Assembly: GCA_964618405.1 (NCBI GenBank)
Contig: CAZUAY010000109.1
Span: 1 to 12,247, forward strand
Direction: 5' to 3'
From: JBBQIY01 sp964618405
GTDB taxonomy: Bacteria; Verrucomicrobiota; Kiritimatiellia; RFP12; UBA3636
Length of the DNA stretch: 12,247 nt
The position numbers and the translations under genes are program-made. The number at the start of each line of letters is the position of its first letter. The stretch's first letter is position 1. Positions 6,830 through 12,247 of this stretch are shown here, in pieces. The notes beneath the pieces were generated by a model. It made no database searches. It was not told the origin of the DNA and worked only from the letters and a program-made list of their open reading frames with translations.

Positions 6830-6853
6830 ACTCACAACTCACAACTAGCGACT
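6830..6853. repeat. Second heptad-repeat site
   Basis: ACTCACA, ACTCACA and ACTAGCG (6830-6850) followed by ACT are units of the same 7-nt family as the array at 164-268; ACTCACA and ACTAGCG both occur there exactly. Again the units lie between a gene's stop codon (sitD) and a hairpin. The orientation relative to the upstream gene is opposite to that at infC, so the repeat does not behave like a strand-specific RNA element. Confidence 0.75.
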
Positions 6854-6855
6854 GT

Positions 6856-6891
6856 AATCGGTCAGGCACAGGGGGCTGTGCCTGACCGATT
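6856..6891. terminator. Perfect 16-bp hairpin after sitD
   Basis: AATCGGTCAGGCACAG (6856-6871) and its exact complement (6876-6891) flank a GGGG loop. There is no U-tract directly after it on either strand, so it is not a textbook intrinsic terminator. It could mark or protect the 3' end of the sit message, work with Rho, or be a dispersed palindromic repeat. The position between the sit operon and the gltX promoter fits an end-of-operon role. Confidence 0.6.
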
Positions 6892-6913
6892 CCGCTGGTT
6901 CTTCTGTGATTTG

Positions 6914-6942
6914 TTGCGTTTTGCTGTTTGATGGTGTAAAAT
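6914..6942 (+). promoter_or_regulatory. Sigma-70 promoter for gltX
   Basis: TTGCGT (6914-6919), a 17-nt spacer and TAAAAT (6937-6942) form a good housekeeping promoter. Transcription would begin near 6949, giving a leader of about 35 nt with GGAG roughly 8 nt before the gltX start. It is the cleanest promoter in the window. Confidence 0.75.
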
Positions 6943-6984
6943 GCAGCGTCTCAACCACAACGAGAGAGTTTTCGGAGATCAATC

Positions 6985-8289
6985 ATGTCAGTCCGCGTCC
7001 GTTTCGCACCTAGTCCCACAGGAAATGTCCACATCGGTAATATCCGTGCGGCCGTCTTTAATTGGCTTTTCGCCCGTCATGCGGGAGGTAAGTTCCTCCT
7101 TCGCGTGGAGGATACCGACCGTGAACGTTCGACGCCCGAGGCCATCAAAACCCTTCTCGAATGCATGAAGTGGCTGGATCTGAACTTCGACGAACCAGCC
7201 GTCTACCAGAGCGCACTGACGGAACGTCACCTCGCCGTGGCGGCCGACCTCGAAGCGCGTGGTTTGGCCTACCGCGAGAACAAGGGCGGCACGGGCGAAT
7301 GTCTTATCTTCAGAATGCCGCAGGATGGCGAACTGCGCTTCAACGATCTCGTTAAGGGTGACATGAAGAAGAAGGCTAAGGATACTCAGGACTTCGTGAT
7401 TGTCCGTTCCGATGGCACGCCTGTCTTCCATCTCGCTAACGTTGTGGACGACGTAGACATGGCCATTACGCACGTGATCCGTGGCGATGATCATGTCGAA
7501 AACACGTTCAAGCACATTGAACTCTTCAAGGCCATGGGTGCAGAGCCTCCGCAATACGGCCATCTGCCGATGATCGTCAACAACATGGGCAAGCCGTATT
7601 CCAAGCGCGACGGTGCCGCCTTCGTTGGCGAGTTCAAAGAACAAGGCTATATGCCCGATGCTCTCTTCAACTTCCTCGTTCTCCTCGGCTGGGCACCTGG
7701 CGGCGACCGCGAGATCATGACACGCGACGAGATGATCGAGGCGTTCACCCTCGAACGCTGTAAATCCAGTGCTGCTCGTTTCGACACCAAAAAGCTTAAG
7801 TGGATGAACGGCGAATACATCGCCAAACAACCACGTGATGAATTCCGCAAGGAATTCCTCGCACGCATGGAAGCCGCTGGCGTTCCGACGACCCCGCTGT
7901 CGGGAGACCTTGATGCCGTGCTTGATCCTATACAGCCACGCACCAAGACCTTCAACGATATCCCCGCGAATTGTATCTACTTCTTTACAGAAGAATTTCC
8001 GTTCGATGAAGCGGCGGTTACGAAGCGCCTCAAGCCAGCGGGCACCGCAGCCTTCTTGCGGGAGATGGCTGATGCATTTGAAGCACTGCCGGAATTCACG
8101 CACGACTCGACTGAACAGCTCGTGCACGCCAAAGGCGAAGCGCTCGGCGGCATGAGTGCTGTTGTTCATCCCATCCGCGTCGCCGTTTCTGGCATATCCG
8201 AGGGCCCAGGACTGTTCGACTTGCTTGTTCTAGTTGGCCGCGAACGCGTCTGCGCCCGCTGCCGCAAAGCATCTGAGATCGCTGGATAA
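6985..8289 (+). CDS. gltX: Glutamyl-tRNA synthetase, short zinc-less form
   Basis: Class I synthetase that charges tRNA-Glu (possibly also tRNA-Gln if an amidotransferase pathway exists; not decidable here). The Rossmann domain opens with RFAPSPTGNVHIGN; the usual HIGH is HIGN at residues 16-19. The second signature is KPYSKRDGA at 203-211, a KMSKS variant normal for GluRS. VEDTDRERS and the acceptor-stem part (FVIVRSDGTPVFHLANVVDD) are intact. It is 434 residues against 471 in E. coli. Most of the loss is after about residue 93, where the cysteine-bearing segment found in many GluRSs (E. coli zinc site) is replaced by a short NKGGTGECLIFRMP link. The helical anticodon domain runs to GPGLFDLLVLVGRERV. 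Start ATG has GGAG upstream and its own promoter. der follows after 109 nt. Confidence 0.96.
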   Translation: MSVRVRFAPSPTGNVHIGNIRAAVFNWLFARHAGGKFLLRVEDTDRERSTPEAIKTLLECMKWLDLNFDEPAVYQSALTERHLAVAADLEARGLAYRENKGGTGECLIFRMPQDGELRFNDLVKGDMKKKAKDTQDFVIVRSDGTPVFHLANVVDDVDMAITHVIRGDDHVENTFKHIELFKAMGAEPPQYGHLPMIVNNMGKPYSKRDGAAFVGEFKEQGYMPDALFNFLVLLGWAPGGDREIMTRDEMIEAFTLERCKSSAARFDTKKLKWMNGEYIAKQPRDEFRKEFLARMEAAGVPTTPLSGDLDAVLDPIQPRTKTFNDIPANCIYFFTEEFPFDEAAVTKRLKPAGTAAFLREMADAFEALPEFTHDSTEQLVHAKGEALGGMSAVVHPIRVAVSGISEGPGLFDLLVLVGRERVCARCRKASEIAG

Positions 8290-8398
8290 GACAGGCAGAC
8301 GGCGGCAACCTTATGGGCGCCTATAAAACCACACGAATTGTAAGGGCGGACATTCAATCAAGTCGCTCAATTAAAAAGTTTTCGACAGGAGAGTTCAA

Positions 8399-9775
8399 AT
8401 GGAATCACATATACTAAACGATGCAAACACGAAAGGTCGCGTTGTCGCCATCGTCGGAAGACCAAATGTCGGAAAATCCGCCGTCTTCAATCGTATCGCC
8501 AAGAAGCGTATCGCGATTGTTCATGAACAGTCTGGGGTGACCCGTGACCGCCTTATGCGCGAAGTTTACTGGGAGGATCAGCGTTTCACGCTGATCGATA
8601 CCGGCGGCATCATGAACATCGACAACGAGAAGATCAGCGATCGAATCGACGCGGGCATTCGCATGCAGGCCGAGGCAGCGCTCAACGACGCTGCTGTTGT
8701 CGTGTTCGTTGTGGACGCCCAAGAAGGCCTCACGCCGATGGATCAAGAGGTTGCGGGAATTCTTCGTAAAGCCGGTGCAGAAGTTCTCTTAGCAGCCAAC
8801 AAGTCCGATACGGCAGCGGTCGACAATGCGTCGACCGACTTCACTCGCCTTGGCTTCCCCGTTTATCCGATTTCCGCCTTGCATGGTCGCGGTTTCCAAA
8901 CCCTCATGGAAGATTTGACCCAAAAGCTTCCACCGCAAGTCGAACAATTCGGCGCAGGCGCCGAGGACGAAAAGCATCATCTCTGCGTTGCCATCGTCGG
9001 AAGACCCAACGCCGGCAAATCGTCGTACATTAACAGGCTTTTACGCACCGAGCGCGTCCTCGTTTCAGATGTTCCCGGAACAACGCGCGATAGTATCGAC
9101 GTTCCATTTTCTGTAGAAGGACGCAACTACACGCTCATCGACACCGCAGGTGCCAGGCGCGAAGCGCGCGTCGACACCGCCGTCGAGCGCTACAGCCGCA
9201 TGCGAATGCAAGAGAGCGTTGAACGCGCCGACATTGTCGTGCTCATGCTCGATGCAACCCGCGGCATTGGCCTTCTTGACAAACAGCTTGCAGGCTTGAT
9301 TTCCGAGCTCGGAAAAGGGTGTGTGATCGTCATCAACAAATGGGATATCGCCGAATCTGTCGAGAAAGAGTTCTTAGAAAAACTTGCCTACGAAATGAAG
9401 TTCATGGCGTACTGCCCCATTGTGTTCACCTCCATGGAAACCGGCAAGAACGTCGACAAGATCCTCGGTGCTATTGAGCACGTTGCCGCGCAGTGTCAAG
9501 CCACGCTCCCGACGGGCATGCTCAACCGTGTCATGTCAAGTGCCTACGATACCATGGGCACGGCAGGAAAGAACGGCAAGCCGGTAAAAATGTACTACTC
9601 GACACAGGTCGGCCGCAACCCGATCGTCGTCCGGATCTTTGTCAACGACCCGAAGCGCCTCCCGGGACACTACCACAACTTTATTGTCAACTTGCTTCGG
9701 CGGGAGTTCGGTCTGGAAGGCGCCGTGGTGCGTCTACAGTTCCGTGCCCGCGAACGCAAAGCTTTTGTAAAATAA
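8399..9775 (+). CDS. der: Ribosome-assembly GTPase Der (EngA)
   Basis: Essential double-GTPase that binds the 50S precursor and drives late large-subunit assembly. The 458-residue product has two full G domains: first with GRPNVGKS (20-27), DTGG (67-70) and NKSD (134-137); second with GRPNAGKS (201-208), DTAG (248-251) and NKWD (313-316). A C-terminal KH-like domain follows (about 355-458), ending in RARERKAFVK. It is slightly shorter than E. coli Der (490), mainly in the linker and tail. Start ATG has AGGAG 7 nt upstream. A short pre-G1 extension (MESHILNDANTKG) is unremarkable. It may be read through from the gltX promoter, since I see no strong promoter in the 109-nt gap. The phrase RIAIVHEQSGVTRDR resembles PVC-group Der proteins, from memory. 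Confidence 0.98.
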   Translation: MESHILNDANTKGRVVAIVGRPNVGKSAVFNRIAKKRIAIVHEQSGVTRDRLMREVYWEDQRFTLIDTGGIMNIDNEKISDRIDAGIRMQAEAALNDAAVVVFVVDAQEGLTPMDQEVAGILRKAGAEVLLAANKSDTAAVDNASTDFTRLGFPVYPISALHGRGFQTLMEDLTQKLPPQVEQFGAGAEDEKHHLCVAIVGRPNAGKSSYINRLLRTERVLVSDVPGTTRDSIDVPFSVEGRNYTLIDTAGARREARVDTAVERYSRMRMQESVERADIVVLMLDATRGIGLLDKQLAGLISELGKGCVIVINKWDIAESVEKEFLEKLAYEMKFMAYCPIVFTSMETGKNVDKILGAIEHVAAQCQATLPTGMLNRVMSSAYDTMGTAGKNGKPVKMYYSTQVGRNPIVVRIFVNDPKRLPGHYHNFIVNLLRREFGLEGAVVRLQFRARERKAFVK

Positions 9776-9836
9776 CCCGCTTCTGTTTTCGTGCGTACAG
9801 CTCGACTATAGATACTCAACAAACTAAGGATCTCCT

Positions 9837-10250
9837 ATGAAAACGAAAATTCTTCTTTCTCTTTTGGCTTTATTTTTTGCCGGCATTGGATTCGCTCAGG
9901 AGAAAACGTTTCAATTGTCTAGCCATATCCTCGATGTTTCGAAAGGTCTGCCCGCACCTGGGGTCAAGATCAAACTCGAGAAAATAAATGTTGACGGCAA
10001 ATGGGTTTTCGTAGACGAAAAGCAAACGGACCAGAATGGCAGAGTGAAAGATTTTTTAGAAGAAACGGCGGACTCGAACAACGCTGGAATTTATCAATTA
10101 ACCTATTACGTGAAACCTTATTTCGAAGCAACGCAACAGGAGAGCTTCTATCCTTTTATTGTCGTTGTGTTTGAGATCAAAGACAACAAACATTACCACG
10201 TCCCCATTACCCTCTCGCCATTCGGTTATGCTACCTACAGGGGGAATTAA
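9837..10250 (+). CDS. hiuH: Exported 5-hydroxyisourate hydrolase / transthyretin-like protein
   Basis: Family members hydrolyse 5-hydroxyisourate, the product of urate oxidation. The 137-residue protein starts with a Sec signal peptide (MKTKILLSLLALFFAGIGFA, cleavage likely FA|QE after residue 20), so it acts outside the cytoplasm; E. coli-type HIUase is also periplasmic. Active-site positions are kept: H30 (SSHILDVSKG), R69 (DQNGRV) and the HYHVP motif (119-123). The C-terminal tetrapeptide is YRGN rather than the diagnostic YRGS, which could affect activity. AAGGA lies 6 nt before the ATG; TATAGA at 9807-9812 is a possible -10 without a good -35. Codons are visibly AT-richer than in der, and the sequence has a Bacteroidota flavour, suggesting transfer. 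No uricase, OHCU decarboxylase or purine gene is nearby. Confidence 0.88.
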   Translation: MKTKILLSLLALFFAGIGFAQEKTFQLSSHILDVSKGLPAPGVKIKLEKINVDGKWVFVDEKQTDQNGRVKDFLEETADSNNAGIYQLTYYVKPYFEATQQESFYPFIVVVFEIKDNKHYHVPITLSPFGYATYRGN

Positions 10251-10441
10251 AAGTCTCCAAGCCTAATTGGTGCAAGAACCTAGCGAATAACCAAGCCTCT
10301 GGGCGTAAAGTTTGCGACAAAGCTCACGACAAAGTTTTCCGTTCTCGATCCACTTACTCCCACTCCAAACTCTATCTTAAACAGCACACTTACTCTATCC
10401 TCTTCGTCCTCGCTTCGTGATGCCGCTGTTTGCTACGTACA
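10251..10441. other. Spacer before the hydrogenase-like gene
   Basis: No gene seen. The stretch has a direct repeat of CCAAGCCT (near 10258 and 10292) and a second one, CGACAAAG (near 10315 and 10327). TTGGT and ACCAA could form a weak 5-bp stem. No convincing promoter or terminator is visible, and there is no clear ribosome site in front of the ATG at 10442. Confidence 0.4.
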
Positions 10442-11992
10442 ATGACTACTGAACTTCCCTTCATTTCAATCCGAAACGGCGAAATGATTTCGCTGGAGCG
10501 TATACCCTCCATGCCAGCCGAACGCTTGCGACTCGCCATTCTGGACGCGCTTCGCTCTCCTTCCATGCGCGTGCTTGCGTTCTTTGCCGTACCAGAAGAA
10601 ACCCAAAGCGAAGGCCCCCCTAACAAACTGATTGCTGTTCTGGGAAATTCTGAGTCGCATTCAATTGAAGTAGCCTCAGCACCCGTCGAATATTCCTATC
10701 GAGCCTTTACTCCAGAGATTCCTGCGCTCCATTGGTTCGAACGCGAAATTGCCGAACAGTACGGGATCATCCCTCAAGGGCATCCATGGCTCAAACCCAT
10801 TCGATTCCACAAATCCTACGATGAGTTCCACGATGCTTGGGATCGGCCTCGCGATGAACCCATCGAACCCGCTGTAACCCACCATTTCGAAATGTCCGGC
10901 GAAGCCGCGCACGAAGTAGCGGTGGGACCTGTTCACGCTGGCGTCATCGAACCCGGCCATTTCCGATTCCAATGTTTGGGCGAAGATGTCCATCATCTTG
11001 AAATCTCGCTAGGATTTCAACACCGTGGCATCGAAAAAATGATGGAAGACGGGCCTGATATCCATTCGCTGCATTACGCCGAAACGGCATCAGGCGACAC
11101 GACCATCGCTTCGGCGTGGAACTACGCGTCCGTGATCGAAGCCCTCTCTGGCACAATACCTTCTACGGGCACTGTGCTCATGCGCAGCATCATGCTAGAG
11201 CTGGAACGTATGGCGAATCACATCGGCGATCTCGGCGCGCTTGCAGGCGACGTGGCCTTCCTCCCGACCGCGTCCTTCTGTGGGCGCATCCGTGGCGATT
11301 ATCTCAACATGACTGCCGATATCGCTGGAAATCGCTTCGGACGTAATGTCGTCACTCCCGGTGGCATGAGAAAGTCGTTCTCTGCAGTCCAAGCCAAAAA
11401 TATGTTCGCCAAGATGCGCGAGGTCAAGAAAGAGCTCGACAACGCCCTTGCCCTCATGTTTGACGACCCCTCGGTCTTAGATCGTTTTGAAAATACAGGA
11501 ACTGTGAATACCACGACAGCGCGGGAAATTGGGCTTGTCGGCGTTGCAGGGCGAGCCTCTGGATTGGCCATCGATGCACGAACAGATTTCCCTCATGCGG
11601 GAACCTCTGGAGTCATCCCAATGGCGACAGGATCGGAAGGGGATGTCTTTTCCCGAGCAAAAATTCGGCGTGATGAAATCGAAGCTTCCCATGTGTGGCT
11701 TTTCCAGACCTTGGAATCGCTTACCGAGTCCGGTATTACCGATATCGTACCCAGCGCCGCCAAGCCTCTTGCCGCGAACGCACTCGCTATTTCGATCACG
11801 GAAGCTTGGCGAGGCGAACTCGTCCATCTCGCGATGACCGATGATACTGGACACTTCAACCGCTACAAGATCGTTGATCCCTCCTTCCACAACTGGTTCG
11901 GACTCGCCCTTGCCCTTCGCGGCGAACAGATCTCGCATTTCCCTGTCTGCAACAAGAGCTTCAGCCTCTCCTATTGCGGCCATGATCTCTAA
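10442..11992 (+). CDS. Hydrogenase-4/complex I-like large subunit (NuoC-NuoD fusion) without NiFe ligands
   Basis: HycE/HyfG-type fusion: an N-terminal NuoC-like part (about 1-150, with HWFEREIAEQYGI) and a NuoD/NiFe large-subunit part (about 160-516, with GPVHAGVIEPGHFRF and LELERMANHIGDLGALAGDV). In true [NiFe] hydrogenases the metal sits on two CxxC pairs. Here the first is SGDTT (217-221) and the end reads SLSYCGHDL, with only one cysteine and no CxxC, so the protein should not hold a NiFe centre. That fits the energy-converting hydrogenase-related (Ehr) branch rather than a hydrogenase. At 516 residues it is full length for the fusion (HycE 569, HyfG 555). ATG at 10442 is preferred over the TTG at 10430, though neither has a good ribosome site; TGA at 10418 blocks further extension. 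No small-subunit, ferredoxin-like or membrane partner gene is in the window. Confidence 0.88.
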   Translation: MTTELPFISIRNGEMISLERIPSMPAERLRLAILDALRSPSMRVLAFFAVPEETQSEGPPNKLIAVLGNSESHSIEVASAPVEYSYRAFTPEIPALHWFEREIAEQYGIIPQGHPWLKPIRFHKSYDEFHDAWDRPRDEPIEPAVTHHFEMSGEAAHEVAVGPVHAGVIEPGHFRFQCLGEDVHHLEISLGFQHRGIEKMMEDGPDIHSLHYAETASGDTTIASAWNYASVIEALSGTIPSTGTVLMRSIMLELERMANHIGDLGALAGDVAFLPTASFCGRIRGDYLNMTADIAGNRFGRNVVTPGGMRKSFSAVQAKNMFAKMREVKKELDNALALMFDDPSVLDRFENTGTVNTTTAREIGLVGVAGRASGLAIDARTDFPHAGTSGVIPMATGSEGDVFSRAKIRRDEIEASHVWLFQTLESLTESGITDIVPSAAKPLAANALAISITEAWRGELVHLAMTDDTGHFNRYKIVDPSFHNWFGLALALRGEQISHFPVCNKSFSLSYCGHDL

Positions 11993-12031
11993 AAAAGGAA
12001 GCCCGGCGCACGTAACGTGCACCGGGCTTTA
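11991..12031. terminator. Two-way terminator between convergent genes
   Basis: AAGCCCGG (11999-12006) pairs with CCGGGCTT (12022-12029), and GCACG pairs with CGTGC around a 3-nt loop, with one C-A mismatch between. On the minus strand the stem is followed by CCTTTTTT (11998-11991), a good U-tract ending tRNA-His; those same bases are the A-run that includes the stop codon of the plus-strand gene. On the plus strand only CTTT follows, so termination that way is weaker. Confidence 0.88.
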
Positions 12032-12034
12032 AGA

Positions 12035-12112
12035 TGGGGCGGAAAACGGGACTCGAACCCGCGACATTCAGAACCACAATCTGACGCTCTAACCAACTGA
12101 GCTATTCCCGCC
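12035..12112 (-). tRNA. tRNA-His (anticodon GTG)
   Basis: Read on the minus strand it folds into a full cloverleaf. The acceptor stem GCGGGAA/TTTCCGC includes one G-T pair. The D arm is GCTC/GAGC with loop AGTTGGTTA. The anticodon stem CAGAT/TTCTG-type arm carries GTG in loop TTGTGGT. The T arm has TTCGAGT in the loop. The histidine identity marks are encoded: an extra G at position -1 (12112) facing C73 (12038). The 3' CCA is also encoded (12037-12035). Conventional and complete. Confidence 0.98.
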
Positions 12113-12130
12113 ATCGGAAAAACGGATTGC

Positions 12131-12160
12131 ATACTAGCATACCCACAGCCTCTCCTGCAA
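12131..12160 (-). promoter_or_regulatory. Promoter for tRNA-His
   Basis: On the minus strand TTGCAG (12160-12155), an 18-nt spacer and TAGTAT (12136-12131) form a sigma-70 promoter, with TG one base before the -10 hexamer (extended -10). Transcription would start about 10 nt before the mature 5' end, consistent with a short precursor for RNase P. Confidence 0.65.
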
Positions 12161-12247
12161 GCGCAAACTATTATGCAACGGCAACGGTAATCGGGGCGCA
12201 TCCGTTCCGTTGACTCGCATAGGCGATGGGTTTGCAAGCCGAAGACA

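Noticed and set aside
6988..8169. Long minus-strand ORF (393 codons) opposite gltX
   Set aside because: It is the antisense shadow of a certain gltX, produced by strong codon bias; no domain and no ribosome site.
10442..11992. Functional [NiFe] hydrogenase large subunit
   Set aside because: Both cysteine pairs needed to bind nickel and iron are missing.
11989..12237. Minus-strand ORF containing MAGIAQLVRASDCGSECRGFESRF
   Set aside because: This is the well-known spurious translation of a tRNA gene and its flanks; the sequence is a complete tRNA-His and its terminator.

Overview
This window reads as ordinary housekeeping chromosome from a diderm bacterium. Evidence for a diderm is the lipoprotein-anchored metal-binding protein plus an exported transthyretin-family protein. 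The wording of Der, IF3 and the short GluRS resembles the PVC superphylum (Verrucomicrobiota, Lentisphaerota, Kiritimatiellota) more than Proteobacteria or Firmicutes. That placement is an impression from motif wording, not a tree, and should be held loosely. I see no phage, insertion sequence, CRISPR array or defence island.

Layout, left to right. (1) 1-160: the edge of an unidentified region, closing with an intrinsic terminator for the minus-strand thrS-infC unit. (2) 164-268: fifteen 7-nt tandem repeats that run up to the infC stop codon. (3) 270-830 minus: infC (IF3), which has no usable AUG/GUG/UUG start and begins at an AUC 5 nt after a near-perfect Shine-Dalgarno. (4) 873-2585 minus: thrS, lacking the N-terminal TGS domain, with a stop codon directly upstream that proves the short form is real. 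(5) 2586-3113: a divergent spacer holding a strong minus-strand terminator hairpin with no obvious gene feeding it, a likely thrS promoter downstream of it, and a GC-rich palindromic patch. (6) 3114-6809 plus: a four-gene SitABCD/YfeABCD-type manganese/iron ABC importer (lipoprotein, ATPase, two permeases), the last three genes joined by ATGA overlaps. (7) 6810-6984: a second, short copy of the heptad repeat, a perfect 16-bp hairpin and a clear sigma-70 promoter. (8) 6985-8289 gltX and 8399-9775 der. (9) 9837-10250: a small AT-richer gene for an exported 5-hydroxyisourate-hydrolase/transthyretin-like protein. (10) 10442-11992: a NuoCD/HycE-type large-subunit homologue in which every [NiFe]-binding cysteine is gone, with no partner subunit in view. 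(11) A two-way terminator, then tRNA-His on the minus strand with its promoter.

How they fit: thrS, infC, gltX, der and tRNA-His are translation and ribosome-assembly functions. The metal importer is a self-contained operon between them. The HIUase-like gene and the hydrogenase-like gene are accessory passengers. The observations most worth following are the AUC start of infC, the TGS-less ThrRS, the separation of infC from rpmI-rplT, the heptad repeats found twice between a stop codon and a hairpin, the orphan terminator upstream of thrS (possible small RNA or attenuator), and the cysteine-less hydrogenase-like subunit. No clearly new multi-gene system is visible.
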